A stretch of 64,000 bases of DNA, from assembly GCF_000805385.1 (NCBI RefSeq), contig NZ_JTJW01000010.1, positions 496,001 to 560,000 on the forward strand. Reading direction: 5' to 3'. This DNA is from Mycolicibacterium setense (GTDB lineage Bacteria; Actinomycetota; Actinomycetes; Mycobacteriales; Mycobacteriaceae). The stretch's first letter is position 1; each line of letters starts with the position of its first letter. Positions 16,106 to 26,750 of this stretch are shown here, one piece after another. Made by a program: the position numbers and the translations under genes. Below the pieces are notes generated by a model. The model had not been told where the DNA came from. It did no database searches and worked only from the letters and a program-made list of their open reading frames with translations.

Positions 16106-16119
16106 AGCAAGTGCTTGCT
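16106..16119. promoter_or_regulatory. KstR2 operator between the SDR pair and echA20
   Basis: AGCAAGTGCTTGCT matches the KstR2 consensus AnCAAGnnCTTGnT exactly, inside a 16-bp palindrome. It lies between divergent starts 16 bp (SDR) and 30 bp (echA20) away, so one site can control both. Confidence 0.9.
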
Positions 16120-16149
16120 TAGGTAGCGACCCCTTCAGGAAGTGGATTG

Positions 16150-16905
16150 ATGACGATCACCACCAAGACAGTCGAACCGGGCATCGTCTCGGTCACCGTC
16201 AACTACCCGCCCGTCAACGCCATCCCGTCGGCCGGCTGGTTCGAACTCGGCGATGCGATCACGGCCGCGGGCCGCGACCGCAGCACCCACGTCGTGATCC
16301 TGCGGGCCGAGGGCCGTGGCTTCAACGCCGGCGTGGACATCAAGGAAATGCAGAACACCGAAGGCTTCACCGCGTTGATCGACGCGAACCGTGGCTGCTA
16401 CCACGCATTCAAGGCCGTCTACGAGTGCGAGGTCCCCGTCGTCGCGGCCGTCAACGGCTTCTGTGTCGGCGGCGGAATCGGACTGGTCGGCAACGCCGAC
16501 GTGATCGTCGCGTCCGATGACGCCAAATTCGGCCTGCCCGAAGTGGAGCGCGGCGCGCTCGGTGCCGCCACTCACCTCTCCCGCCTGGTCCCCCAGCACC
16601 TGATGCGCCGGCTGTTCTTCACCGCGGCCACCGTTCCCGCCGAGACGCTGCACCACTTCGGATCGGTGCACGAAGTGGTCCCGCGCGCTGAGCTCGACGA
16701 GGCCGCGCTGCGCGTCGCCCGCGACATCGCCAGCAAGGACACCCGGGTGATCCGGGCGGCAAAGGAGGCACTGAACTTCATCGACGTGCAGCCCGTCAAC
16801 GCGCGGTACCGCATGGAGCAGGGCTTCACCTTCGAACTCAACCTGTCCGGCGTGTCCGACGAGCATCGTGACGCGTTCGCCGGGACCGAGAAGGGATCCA
16901 AATGA
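16150..16905 (+). CDS. echA20: EchA20, crotonase-family hydrolase opening steroid ring D
   Basis: 251 residues, crotonase superfamily. Characterised EchA20 hydrolyses ring D of the HIEC-CoA type intermediate in actinobacterial sterol degradation. The oxyanion-hole blocks are visible: EGRGFNAGVDIKEMQ near 56 and VNGFCVGGGIGLVGNADV near 102. A TTG just upstream is in frame, but the ATG with AGGAAG nine bases before it is preferred. First gene of echA20-ipdA-ipdB-ipdC, directly downstream of a KstR2 operator. Confidence 0.93.
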   Translation: MTITTKTVEPGIVSVTVNYPPVNAIPSAGWFELGDAITAAGRDRSTHVVILRAEGRGFNAGVDIKEMQNTEGFTALIDANRGCYHAFKAVYECEVPVVAAVNGFCVGGGIGLVGNADVIVASDDAKFGLPEVERGALGAATHLSRLVPQHLMRRLFFTAATVPAETLHHFGSVHEVVPRAELDEAALRVARDIASKDTRVIRAAKEALNFIDVQPVNARYRMEQGFTFELNLSGVSDEHRDAFAGTEKGSK

Positions 16906-16939
16906 TTCGGCGGGCACGAGCGAAGCGAGAAGGGGAGAA

Positions 16940-17835
<896 letters not shown>

Positions 17836-17839
<4 letters not shown>

Positions 17840-18597
17840 TTGCCGTAACCCGCGCTGAGGTGTGCGCCGTCGCCTGTGCCGAACTGTTCCGTGACGCCGG
17901 CGAGATCATGGCCAGCCCGATGACCACCGTCGTCCAGATCGGCGCCCGGCTGGCCCGGCTGACCTTCTCCCCCGACATCGTGCTGACCGACGGTGAGGCC
18001 CGGATCCTGGCCGACACCCCGGCGATCGGCGCTCCGTTCACCGTCGAGGGCTGGATGCCGTTCAACCGCGTCTTCGAGACCCTGGCCTGGGGCAAGCGTC
18101 ATGTGGTGATGGGCGCCAACCAGATCGACCGCTATGGCAACCAGAACCTGTCGGCCTTCGGTCCGATCCAGCACCCGACCCGCCAGATGTTCGGCGTCCG
18201 CGGCGCCCCCGGCAACAGCATCAACCACGCCACGAGCTACTTCGTGGGTAACCATTCCAAGCGTGTGTTCACCGAATCGGTGGACATCGTCTCCGGAATC
18301 GGCTGGGACAAGATCGATCCCGAGAACCCGGCCTACCGATTCGCCAACATCTACCGCGTGGTGTCCAACCTGGGTGTGTTCGACTTCAACGGCCCCGACC
18401 ACCAGATGCGCGCGGTGTCGCTGCACCCCGGCGTCGAGGCTCAACAGGTTGCCGACAACACCTCCTTCGAGGTCCACGGTTTGGACTCCGCCGAGGTCAC
18501 CCGTTTGCCCTCCGACGAGGAGCTCAAGTTGCTCCGCGAAACCATCGATCCGAAGTCGTTGCGCGACAAGGAAGTGAAAGTAGTCGAGGCGAAATAG
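17836..18597 (+). CDS. ipdB: IpdB, beta subunit of the ring-C-opening hydrolase
   Basis: 253 residues, small-subunit CoA-transferase fold (RAEVCAVACAELFRDAGEIMASPMT at the start; GAPGNSINHATSYFV near 128). It forms the active site with IpdA. GTG start overlaps the ipdA stop as GTGA, and its own stop shares one base with the ipdC GTG, so the three are tightly coupled. Confidence 0.94.
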
Positions 18598-19667
18598 TGG
18601 GCAAGCTCAAGACTCCGCTGACCGAGCTGGTCGGTATCGAGCATCCCGTCGTGCAGACGGGAATGGGCTGGGTGGCCGGTGCACGACTGGTCGCCGCAAC
18701 CTCCAATGCCGGCGGGCTCGGCATCCTGGCGTCAGCGACGATGACGCTCGAGGAACTGCAGACCGCCGTCACCAAGGTCAAGGCCGCCACCGACAAGCCC
18801 TTCGGCATCAACATGCGTGCCGATGCGGGCGATGCCGGTGCCCGCGTCGACCTCCTGATCCGCGAAGGAGTCAAAGTCGCCTCCTTCGCTCTAGCTCCCA
18901 AGCCCGAGTTGATCGCCAAGCTCAAAGACGCCGGGGTCGTGGTGATCCCGTCGGTCGGCGCGGCCAAGCACGCCAAGAAGGTGGCCGGCTGGGGTGCGGA
19001 CGCGGTGATCGTGCAGGGCGGTGAGGGCGGTGGCCATACCGGTCCGGTCGCCACCACGCTGCTGCTGCCGTCGGTGCTCGACGCGGTCAAGGACACCGGC
19101 ATGCCTGTGATCGCCGCAGGCGGTTTCTTCGACGGGCGCGGCCTGGCCGCCGCACTGTCCTACGGTGCGGCCGGAGTCGCCATGGGGACCCGGTTCCTGC
19201 TGACCTCGGATTCCACCGTGCCCGACGCGGTCAAGGAGCGGTATCTGCAGGCGGCGCTGGACGGCACCGTGGTGTCCACCCGCGTCGACGGCATGCCGCA
19301 CCGGGTGCTGCGCACCGGCCTGGTGGAGAAGCTGGAAAGCGGCTCGCGGGCACGCGGTTTCGCGGCCGCGATCGGCAACGCCCAGAAGTTCAAGAAGCTC
19401 TCGGGCATGACCTGGTTGTCTATGGCGAAGGACGGCCTGGCCATGCGGCACGGCAAAGAGCTGACCTGGTCGCAGGTCGTGATGGCCGCCAACACCCCGA
19501 TGTTGCTCAAAGCCGGTCTGGTGGAGGGCAATACCGACGCCGGCGTGCTGGCCTCGGGGCAGGTGGCCGGAATCATCAACGACCTGCCGTCCTGCGCTGA
19601 GCTGGTCGAGAAGATCGTGGACGAGGCCATCGAGCACCTGCAGTCCGCGTCGGGCTACATCCAGTAA
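18597..19667 (+). CDS. ipdC: IpdC, FMN-dependent oxidoreductase of the HIP pathway
   Basis: 356 residues, nitronate monooxygenase/2-nitropropane dioxygenase-like TIM barrel. Phosphate-binding glycines are visible in VQGGEGGGHTGP near 137, VIAAGGFFDGRG near 164 and GAAGVAMGTRFL near 182. Genetic work on IpdC places it, with IpdF, in processing of the 5-hydroxy indane-propionyl-CoA; the reaction assignment is from that literature, not from sequence alone. GTG start shares a base with the ipdB stop. Followed by a hairpin. Confidence 0.92.
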   Translation: MGKLKTPLTELVGIEHPVVQTGMGWVAGARLVAATSNAGGLGILASATMTLEELQTAVTKVKAATDKPFGINMRADAGDAGARVDLLIREGVKVASFALAPKPELIAKLKDAGVVVIPSVGAAKHAKKVAGWGADAVIVQGGEGGGHTGPVATTLLLPSVLDAVKDTGMPVIAAGGFFDGRGLAAALSYGAAGVAMGTRFLLTSDSTVPDAVKERYLQAALDGTVVSTRVDGMPHRVLRTGLVEKLESGSRARGFAAAIGNAQKFKKLSGMTWLSMAKDGLAMRHGKELTWSQVVMAANTPMLLKAGLVEGNTDAGVLASGQVAGIINDLPSCAELVEKIVDEAIEHLQSASGYIQ

Positions 19668-19687
19668 CCTCCCCTGCCGAGCAGACA

Positions 19688-19725
19688 CAGAATCGCCCTT
19701 TTCTCCTCGGAGAAGGGCGATTCTG
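19688..19725. terminator. Hairpin ending the echA20-ipdABC operon
   Basis: 13-bp stem CAGAATCGCCCTT with its complement, extended by TTCTCC/GGAGA near the loop. Outer flanks (GAGCAGACAC, CCCGCTTGCG, GGGACTG) match those of the hairpin at 14.3 kb although the stems differ. Confidence 0.8.
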
Positions 19726-19790
19726 CTGGGGCCCCTCCCGCTTGCGTGGGACTGCTCGCGCTGTTTCGCGGCGATTGGCACAGTGGATGC

Positions 19791-20489
19791 ATGGACATCC
19801 GTCGCGTCGAGAACCCCGTGGTGAGGCGGGCCGCCCAAGGACTGCACAACTTCAACAGCAGGCACCCGTGGAGCCACAACGACCATTTCCATCGCTGGAT
19901 CCTGGCGAACCTGCCCGCGCACCGTGGCACCGCGATCGACATCGGATGCGGCCAAGGCGGGTTGGTGGCTCAACTGGCCGGTGAGTTCGCCCGGGTCCGT
20001 GGCACGGATCTCGATGCGGGCATGCGCGCTGAGACGGCCCGGCGGTGTGCCGGCCTGACCAACGTCACCATCGACGACAGCCAACTCGCCGAACTCTACG
20101 GGCCCGTCGACCTGATCACCATGATCGCGGTGCTGCACCACCTCGACGTCGAGCAGGCGCTGATCGACGTCAAACGACTGCTGCGCCCGGGCGGGCGGTT
20201 CCTGGCGGTCGGACTGGCCGCCCCCAGCTCCCTCCGCGATACCGCGTGGGATCTGGCGTCCGCGGTGACCAACCCGCTCATCGGCCTGATCAAGCACCCG
20301 CGCCCGGTGCCAGGCGGGCCGGTGCCCCCGCCATTCCCCGTCCGCGATCCTCAACTCAGCTTCGATCAGCTGCAGACGATGGTCCGGGACGTCATGCCGG
20401 GCGCACAGATGCGCCGCCGGCTGGCATTCCGGCACACCATCGCCTGGACGAAGCCCGGCGGGCAGGCCGGCGCATTGTTACCGGAGTGA
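19791..20489 (+). CDS. Class I SAM-dependent methyltransferase
   Basis: 232 residues. Motif I is AIDIGCGQGGLVAQLAG near residue 48, with the acidic TDLD at the end of strand 2 and a motif IV/post-I region VDLITMIAVLHHLDVEQAL. The LLRPGGRFLAVGLA strand is typical of methyltransferase 11/25 families. The frame is open 15 codons upstream, but those lie in a repeat element flanking the previous terminator; ATG 19791 begins a plausible MDIRRVENP start. Substrate unknown. Not present at this place in the M. tuberculosis cluster. Confidence 0.82.
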   Translation: MDIRRVENPVVRRAAQGLHNFNSRHPWSHNDHFHRWILANLPAHRGTAIDIGCGQGGLVAQLAGEFARVRGTDLDAGMRAETARRCAGLTNVTIDDSQLAELYGPVDLITMIAVLHHLDVEQALIDVKRLLRPGGRFLAVGLAAPSSLRDTAWDLASAVTNPLIGLIKHPRPVPGGPVPPPFPVRDPQLSFDQLQTMVRDVMPGAQMRRRLAFRHTIAWTKPGGQAGALLPE

Positions 20490-20752
20490 TAAATCATCGA
20501 TCCCGCGCCTGCGGTCCGAACCGTGGATTTCCGCGCCCCGACCGCTCGCGCCGAGCCGGCATCCACGCGGTCACCGCAGGTGGGAGCGGTAATCGGAGCG
20601 GCGGCGGCAAATGGCTGTATGACTGCCACGTTCCCGCGAAATAACTTGTGCGTTAACGCGATTTCACAGGGCTGAACACGGTCCAGTGCGTTCTTTTGAC
20701 GGCCTCCGCAACCCTCTTACGCTCGTGAATCAACAGCTTGGAGGGACGGATC

Positions 20753-23700
20753 GTGGCCGATTCACATGTGGGTGGCGCAACGCCTGCCGACGCTTTGCTG
20801 CGACTGGGGAAGTACTTCCACCGCGGTGAGATCTCGGACGATCAGCGGACCCTGCACAAGGTCGGCGGCCGCTCGGCTGATGACTTCTACCGGGACCGCT
20901 GGGCACACGACAAGGTCGTGCGCTCGACCCACGGCGTCAACTGCACCGGATCCTGCTCCTGGAAGATCTACGTCAAGGACGGCGTGATCACGTGGGAGTC
21001 GCAGCAGACCGACTATCCGTCGGTCGGCGCCGACAAGCCCGAGTACGAGCCGCGCGGCTGCCCACGTGGAGCGTCGTTCTCCTGGTACACGTATTCGCCT
21101 GCGCGCGTGCGCTATCCGTACGTCCGCGGTGTGCTGCTGGAGTACTACCGCGAGGCCAAGGAGCGGCTCAAGGACCCGGTGCTGGCGTGGGCCGACATCG
21201 TCGAGGATCCAGAGAAGTCGAAGCGCTACAAGAGCGCCCGCGGCAAGGGCGGGTTCGTGCGTGCCGAATGGTGGGAGGCCGCCGAGATCGCCGCGGCCGC
21301 CCACGTCCACACCGTCAAGAAGTACGGACCGGACCGCGTGGCCGGCTTCTCACCGATCCCGGCGATGTCGATGGTCAGCCACGCCGTCGGCGCCCGGTTC
21401 ATCTCGCTGCTCGGCGGGTCCATGCTGTCGTTCTACGACTGGTACGCCGACCTGCCGGTCGCTTCGCCGCAGGTGTTCGGCGACCAGACCGACGTGCCCG
21501 AATCAGCCGACTGGTTCGACGCGGGCTACCTGATCATGTGGGGCTCCAACGTCCCCGTCACCCGAACACCCGACGCGCACTACATGACCGAGGCCCGGTA
21601 CCGCGGCCAGAAGGTGGTCGTGGTGTCGCCGGACTACGCCGACAACACCAAGTTCGCCGACGAGTGGCTTCCGGCCCGCCCCGGCACCGACGCCGCCCTC
21701 GCGATGGCGATGGGCCACGTGATCCTCAAAGAGTTCTTCGTCGACAACCAGACGCCGTACTTCACCGAATACGTCAAGAAGTACACCGACCTGCCGTTCC
21801 TGGTCACCCTGGTCGAACGCGACGGACGGGTGCTGCCGGGGAAGTTCCTCACCGCGGCCGATCTCGGCGGCGAACATGCGGAAACGGAAGCCGCCGACTC
21901 CAAAACGGTCCTGCTGGACCAGGCCGGGCGGCCCGTGGTGCCCAACGGCTCACTCGGGCACCGGTTCACCGCCTCCGGTGAGGGCCGCTGGAACCTCGAC
22001 CTGCAGGGTGTCCACCCGATGCTGACGCTGCACGGCGACAACGACGGCACAGCGAACGTTGCCCTGCCGCGGTTCGACAGCGACAAGCCGGGCGTGCTGG
22101 AACGCGGCGTACCCACCAAAATGGTTGCCGGACACCGCGTGACAACGGTGTTCGACCTGATGCTGGCGCAGTACGGAGTCGCCCGCGACGGGCTGCCCGG
22201 GCAGTGGCCTTCCGGTTACGACGACGCCACCGAGCCCTACACACCGGCCTGGCAGGAAACGATCACCGGTGTGCCCGCGCAGGCCGCCGAGCGCATCGCA
22301 CGGGAGTTCGCCGACAACGCCGAACGTTCCAAGGGCCGGTCGATGATCCTGATGGGCGCGGGCACCAACCACTGGTTCCATTCCGATCAGATCTACCGAT
22401 CGTTTCTCACGCTGGTCATGCTCACCGGCTGCCAGGGCGTCAACGGTGGCGGCTGGGCACACTATGTCGGCCAAGAGAAATGCCGGCCGGTGACCGGTTG
22501 GGCCACACTGGCATTCGGCCTCGACTGGCAGCGGCCGCCGCGGCAGATGCAGGGCACGATCTTCTGGTATCTGGCGACCGATCAGTGGCGCTACGACCCG
22601 TTCACCTCAGAGGTGATGGCCTCACCTCTGGCCGAGGGACGCTTCGCCGGCCGCACCGTGGCGGACAGTATCGCGCTGGCCACGCGGCTCGGGTGGATGC
22701 CGAGTTACCCGACCTTCAACCGCAACCCGTTGGATCTGGCCGATGAAGCCATCCGGATGAGCAAGGACGCGGCGGAATACGTGGTGGACGGGCTCAAGTC
22801 GGGTCATCTGCAGTTCGCCTGCGAGGATCCCGACGCCCCGGAGAACTTCCCGCGGTGCCTCACGGTGTGGCGGTCCAATCTGCTGGGTTCGTCCGCCAAG
22901 GGCAACGAGTACTTCCTCAAACATCTTCTCGGCACCGACTCCGCGGTGGCCGCGCGCGACGAGGACGGCATCCGCCCCCAGGAGGTGCGCTGGCGCGACG
23001 AGGCACCGGTAGGCAAGCTCGACCTGTTGCTGTCGCTGGATTTCCGCAACACCAGCACCACGTTGTTCTCCGACATCGTCCTGCCCGCCGCGACCTGGTA
23101 CGAGAAACACGACCTGTCGAGCACCGACATGCACCCGTTCGTACATGCCTTCTCGCCGGCGATCTCGCCGCCGTGGGAGACCAAGACCGACTTCGACGCG
23201 TTTCACCGCATCGCCCGCGGTTTCTCGTGGTTGGCCGAAAAGCACCTGGGGAAGCGCAAAGACATCGTGGCGATGCCGCTGCAGCATGACAGCGCCGATG
23301 CCACCGCCCAACCCGGCGGTCACGTGCTGGACTGGCGAGCCGGCGAGTGTGAACCGATTCCCGGCAAGACCATGCCCCGGCTCATCACGGTGGACCGCGA
23401 CTATCCGGCGATCGCCGAGAAGATGGCCGCGCTCGGGCCGATGGTGGAAACCGTCGGACTCACCACCAAGGGGGTGACCACCCATCCCGATGAGGAGGTC
23501 GAGTACCTGCGCGGGATCAACGGCGCGGTGGTCAGCGGTGTGGCGATCGGACGCCCCTCGCTGGCCAAGGACACCCACGCCGCCGAGGCCATCCTCGCGC
23601 TCTCGGGCACCACGAACGGGCGCTTGGCCGTCGAAGGCTTCGAAGCGCTGGAACGGCGAACCGGAACCGAACTGGTTGACCTGGCCAAGGAGAACGAAGG

Positions 23701-24427
23701 CAAGCGAATCACGTTCGCCGACACCCAGGCCCGACCGGTGCCCGTCAACACCTCGCCGGAATGGTCCGGCTCGGAGACCGGTGGCCGGCGCTACTCCCCC
23801 TTCACCATCAACACCGAACGGCTGAAGCCCTGGCACACGTTGACCGGCCGCCAGCATTTCTATCTGGATCATGACTGGATGAGTGAACTCGGCGAGCAGC
23901 TGCCGACGTTCCGGCCGCCGCTGGACATGACCGCGTTGTTCGACGAACCCGCCGTCGGCGACACCGCGGGAGGCATCACGGTGCGGTACCTGACCCCGCA
24001 CTCCAAATGGTCGATTCACTCTGCCTATCAGGACAACCTGTACATGCTCACGCTTTCGCGTGGCGGCCAGTGCATCTGGATGTCGGACGTCGATGCCGCC
24101 AAGATCGGGGTCAAGGACAACGACTGGATCGAGTGCACCAACCGCAACGGCGTGGTGAACGCCCGCGCGATCGTCAGCCACCGTATGCCCGAGGGCCTGG
24201 TGTTCATGTATCACGCCCAGGACAAAGCGGTCGACGTGCCGCGCACCGAGAAGAACGGGAAGCGCGGCGGCATCCACAACGCGCTGACCCGCATCATGAT
24301 CAAGCCCACCCATCTGATCGGCGGGTACGCGCAACAGTCCTTCGCCCTGAACTACCACGGGCCCACCGGAAACCAACGCGACGAGGTCACCACGATTCGT
24401 CGTCGCTCGCAGGAAGTGGAGTACTGA
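20753..24427 (+). CDS. narG: NarG, catalytic molybdenum subunit of respiratory nitrate reductase
   Basis: 1224 residues, usual NarG length. The FS0 [4Fe-4S] ligands are visible: His and two Cys in STHGVNCTGSCSW near 60, plus Cys in PRGCPRGASFSW. Bis-MGD-binding blocks include YLIMWGSNVPVTRTPDAHY, LMGAGTNHWFHSDQ and GGGWAHYVGQEKCRP. No Tat signal is obvious at the N-terminus; NarG works on the cytoplasmic face. TTG 20738 is in frame, but GTG 20753 has GGAGGG seven bases upstream. The preceding 263 bp contain a 10-bp palindrome GCGTTAACGC (20650-20659) of unknown role; no DosR-type box was found. Confidence 0.97.
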   Translation: MADSHVGGATPADALLRLGKYFHRGEISDDQRTLHKVGGRSADDFYRDRWAHDKVVRSTHGVNCTGSCSWKIYVKDGVITWESQQTDYPSVGADKPEYEPRGCPRGASFSWYTYSPARVRYPYVRGVLLEYYREAKERLKDPVLAWADIVEDPEKSKRYKSARGKGGFVRAEWWEAAEIAAAAHVHTVKKYGPDRVAGFSPIPAMSMVSHAVGARFISLLGGSMLSFYDWYADLPVASPQVFGDQTDVPESADWFDAGYLIMWGSNVPVTRTPDAHYMTEARYRGQKVVVVSPDYADNTKFADEWLPARPGTDAALAMAMGHVILKEFFVDNQTPYFTEYVKKYTDLPFLVTLVERDGRVLPGKFLTAADLGGEHAETEAADSKTVLLDQAGRPVVPNGSLGHRFTASGEGRWNLDLQGVHPMLTLHGDNDGTANVALPRFDSDKPGVLERGVPTKMVAGHRVTTVFDLMLAQYGVARDGLPGQWPSGYDDATEPYTPAWQETITGVPAQAAERIAREFADNAERSKGRSMILMGAGTNHWFHSDQIYRSFLTLVMLTGCQGVNGGGWAHYVGQEKCRPVTGWATLAFGLDWQRPPRQMQGTIFWYLATDQWRYDPFTSEVMASPLAEGRFAGRTVADSIALATRLGWMPSYPTFNRNPLDLADEAIRMSKDAAEYVVDGLKSGHLQFACEDPDAPENFPRCLTVWRSNLLGSSAKGNEYFLKHLLGTDSAVAARDEDGIRPQEVRWRDEAPVGKLDLLLSLDFRNTSTTLFSDIVLPAATWYEKHDLSSTDMHPFVHAFSPAISPPWETKTDFDAFHRIARGFSWLAEKHLGKRKDIVAMPLQHDSADATAQPGGHVLDWRAGECEPIPGKTMPRLITVDRDYPAIAEKMAALGPMVETVGLTTKGVTTHPDEEVEYLRGINGAVVSGVAIGRPSLAKDTHAAEAILALSGTTNGRLAVEGFEALERRTGTELVDLAKENEGKRITFADTQARPVPVNTSPEWSGSETGGRRYSPFTINTERLKPWHTLTGRQHFYLDHDWMSELGEQLPTFRPPLDMTALFDEPAVGDTAGGITVRYLTPHSKWSIHSAYQDNLYMLTLSRGGQCIWMSDVDAAKIGVKDNDWIECTNRNGVVNARAIVSHRMPEGLVFMYHAQDKAVDVPRTEKNGKRGGIHNALTRIMIKPTHLIGGYAQQSFALNYHGPTGNQRDEVTTIRRRSQEVEY

Positions 24428-24462
24428 CGCATGACCGGACACAAAGCTTGCGGAGTGGACCA

Positions 24463-26067
24463 ATGAGGGTGATGGCGCAGCTTGCGATGGTGATGAACCT
24501 CGACAAGTGCATCGGCTGCCACACCTGCAGCGTCACGTGCAAGCAGGCCTGGACCAACCGCAGCGGTGTGGAGTACGTGTGGTTCAACAACGTGGAAACC
24601 CGCCCCGGACAAGGCTATCCACGCCAATACCAGGATCAGGAGAAGTGGAAGGGCGGCTGGACGCTCAACAAGCGCGGCAAGCTGACCCTGAAGTCGGGCT
24701 CCCGGTTCAAGCGGCTACTGAACATCTTCGCCAACCCTGACCTGCCCACGGTGTCGGACTACTACGACCCGTGGACGTACGACTACGAGAACCTGCTGTC
24801 GGCGCCGGCCATGGACACCACGCCGGTGGCACGGCCCAAATCCCTGATCACCGGCCGGGACACCAAGGTCACCTGGGGTGCCAACTGGGATGACGATCTG
24901 GGTGGCGGGCCGGAGCAGGTGGGCCGGGACCCGTTGCTGGCCAAAGTTGCCGAAGTATCCGAGAAGGTCAAGCTCGAGTTCGAGCAGACGTTCATGTTCT
25001 ACCTGCCGCGGATCTGCGAGCACTGCCTCAACCCGGCCTGCGCCGCGGCGTGCCCCTCCGGCGCGATCTACAAGCGCTCCGAAGACGGCATCGTGCTGGT
25101 GGATCAGGACAAGTGCCGAGGCTGGCGGCAGTGCGTCACCGGGTGCCCGTACAAGAAGATCTACTTCAACCACAAGACCGGCAAGGCCGAGAAGTGCACG
25201 TTCTGCTATCCCCGCGTCGAGGTCGGTATTCCCACCGTGTGTTCGGAGACCTGCGTCGGGAGGCTCCGCTACATCGGCGTGATGCTGTACGACGCGGACG
25301 CGGTGCTCGAGGCAGCATCGGTCACCGACGACAAGGACCTCTACCCGTCACAGCTCGGGGTGTTCCTCAACCCGCACGATCCACGGGTGGTCGCCGAAGC
25401 CGAACGGGCCGGCATCTCCCCGGAATGGATTGAAGCGGCCCAGAATTCACCGGTGTACCGGCTGATCGTCGACTATCAGGTGGCCCTGCCCCTGCATCCG
25501 GAGTACCGGACCATGCCGATGGTCTGGTACGTGCCGCCACTGTCACCGGTGGTGGACATTCTCAAGGAGACCGGTCACGACGGCGAGAACAAGAACAACC
25601 TGTTCGGCGCCATCGACACGCTGCGGATCCCGATCGAATACCTCGCCGAGTTGTTCACCGCCGGCGAGGTGGGCCCGGTGCGAGCCTCGCTGCAGCGGCT
25701 GGCGGCCATGCGGGCCTACATGCGGTCGGCCAATCTCGGCGAAGAGTTCGACGAGACCATCCCGGAATCGGTGCGCTTGAGCGGCGAGGAGATCGAGGCG
25801 ATGTACCGGCTGCTGGCGATCGCGAAATACCAGGACCGCTACGTCATCCCGACCGGGGCCGGCTCCGATGCGCACCGCCTCGACGCGATTGCCACCGGTT
25901 GCAGCCTGGACGGCGACGGCGGGCCCGGAATGACCGCATACGACACCATGGTGGACAAGTTCCATCTGACCAACACCAACGATGCTGTTCCGCAAGGTGA
26001 TCCGACGCGGGTCAACCTGCTCAACTGGGACGGCCGGAGCACAGACGGGCTGTTGCCGACCACATGA
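24463..26067 (+). CDS. narH: NarH, iron-sulfur electron-transfer subunit of nitrate reductase
   Basis: 534 residues. All four cluster-binding Cys groups are present: CIGCHTCSVTCKQAW near 18, CEHCLNPACAAACP near 187, CRGWRQCVTGCP near 220 (Trp in place of one Cys, the [3Fe-4S] signature) and CTFCYPRVEVGIPTVCSETC near 247. ATG 24463 is preferred because of GGAG eight bases upstream; the frame is open well into narG but out of context. Starts 35 bp after narG and overlaps narJ by four bases. Confidence 0.96.
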   Translation: MRVMAQLAMVMNLDKCIGCHTCSVTCKQAWTNRSGVEYVWFNNVETRPGQGYPRQYQDQEKWKGGWTLNKRGKLTLKSGSRFKRLLNIFANPDLPTVSDYYDPWTYDYENLLSAPAMDTTPVARPKSLITGRDTKVTWGANWDDDLGGGPEQVGRDPLLAKVAEVSEKVKLEFEQTFMFYLPRICEHCLNPACAAACPSGAIYKRSEDGIVLVDQDKCRGWRQCVTGCPYKKIYFNHKTGKAEKCTFCYPRVEVGIPTVCSETCVGRLRYIGVMLYDADAVLEAASVTDDKDLYPSQLGVFLNPHDPRVVAEAERAGISPEWIEAAQNSPVYRLIVDYQVALPLHPEYRTMPMVWYVPPLSPVVDILKETGHDGENKNNLFGAIDTLRIPIEYLAELFTAGEVGPVRASLQRLAAMRAYMRSANLGEEFDETIPESVRLSGEEIEAMYRLLAIAKYQDRYVIPTGAGSDAHRLDAIATGCSLDGDGGPGMTAYDTMVDKFHLTNTNDAVPQGDPTRVNLLNWDGRSTDGLLPTT

Positions 26068-26750
26068 AGCTACTTACTCTCGGCCGCAGAACAGGTACGG
26101 GCTCCGCTTTGTCCGAGCGCCAGCAGCGTCTGGTGTGGCGCATCACGGCGCTGTTGCTCGACTATCCGACGGCCGAAACCGCCGATCTCGTCGACCAACT
26201 GGACGCTGTCACAGCCGAACTGCCGGATTCGGTGCGGGCGCCGCTGACAGAATTCCTGCGTCAGTTCGGTGAAACGGACCCGATGCAGCGTGCGTCGAAC
26301 TATGTCGAGACGTTCGACATGCAGCGGCGCAGCAGCCTGCATCTCACCTACTACGCCTACGGGGACACCCGCAAGCGCGGCATGGCCTTGTTGCGGTTCA
26401 AGCACGCCTACCGCCAGGCCAGCATCGACATCGGGGACTCAGAGCTTCCCGACTATCTGCCCATGGTGCTGGAGTTCGCGGCGACCGTCGACCAGGTGCA
26501 GGGTGAGCGGCTACTGGCCGAGCATGTCCCCGTGCTCGAACTGCTGCGACTCTCACTGCAGGACAACGACTCCTACTACACCGGGCTGCTGGCCGCGGTC
26601 CTGGCCACGCTTCCGCCGGTGAACAGTGCCGACCGCCGGCGGATCGCCCAGCTCGCCGCCGAGGGGCCGCCCGACGAGGATGTCGGCCTCGACCCGTTCG
26701 CGATGGACCCGATGACGATGGATCCCACTGGTCAGGGGGCAAGGCGATGA
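26064..26750 (+). CDS. narJ: NarJ, molybdenum cofactor assembly chaperone for NarG
   Basis: 228 residues, all-helical TorD/NarJ-type chaperone. The recognisable core is ASNYVETFDMQRRSSLHLTYYAYGDTRKRGMALL near 78-110 (quoted in parts: YVETFDMQRRSSL, YYAYGDTRKRG). It is needed to mature NarGH before membrane attachment and is not part of the final enzyme. ATGA overlaps link it to narH and narI. The C-terminus has a short DPFAMDPMTMDPTG run of no known meaning. Confidence 0.95.
   Translation: MKLLTLGRRTGTGSALSERQQRLVWRITALLLDYPTAETADLVDQLDAVTAELPDSVRAPLTEFLRQFGETDPMQRASNYVETFDMQRRSSLHLTYYAYGDTRKRGMALLRFKHAYRQASIDIGDSELPDYLPMVLEFAATVDQVQGERLLAEHVPVLELLRLSLQDNDSYYTGLLAAVLATLPPVNSADRRRIAQLAAEGPPDEDVGLDPFAMDPMTMDPTGQGARR

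Noticed and set aside
20490..20752. CRP, GlnR or DosR-type binding site upstream of narG
   Set aside because: A GCGTTAACGC palindrome is present, but TGTG and TCACA half-sites are too far apart for CRP and no DosR or GlnR consensus fits.
22622..24463. 613-codon - strand frame opposite narG
   Set aside because: Long only because narG is long and G+C rich; NarG motifs on the + strand are continuous across it.
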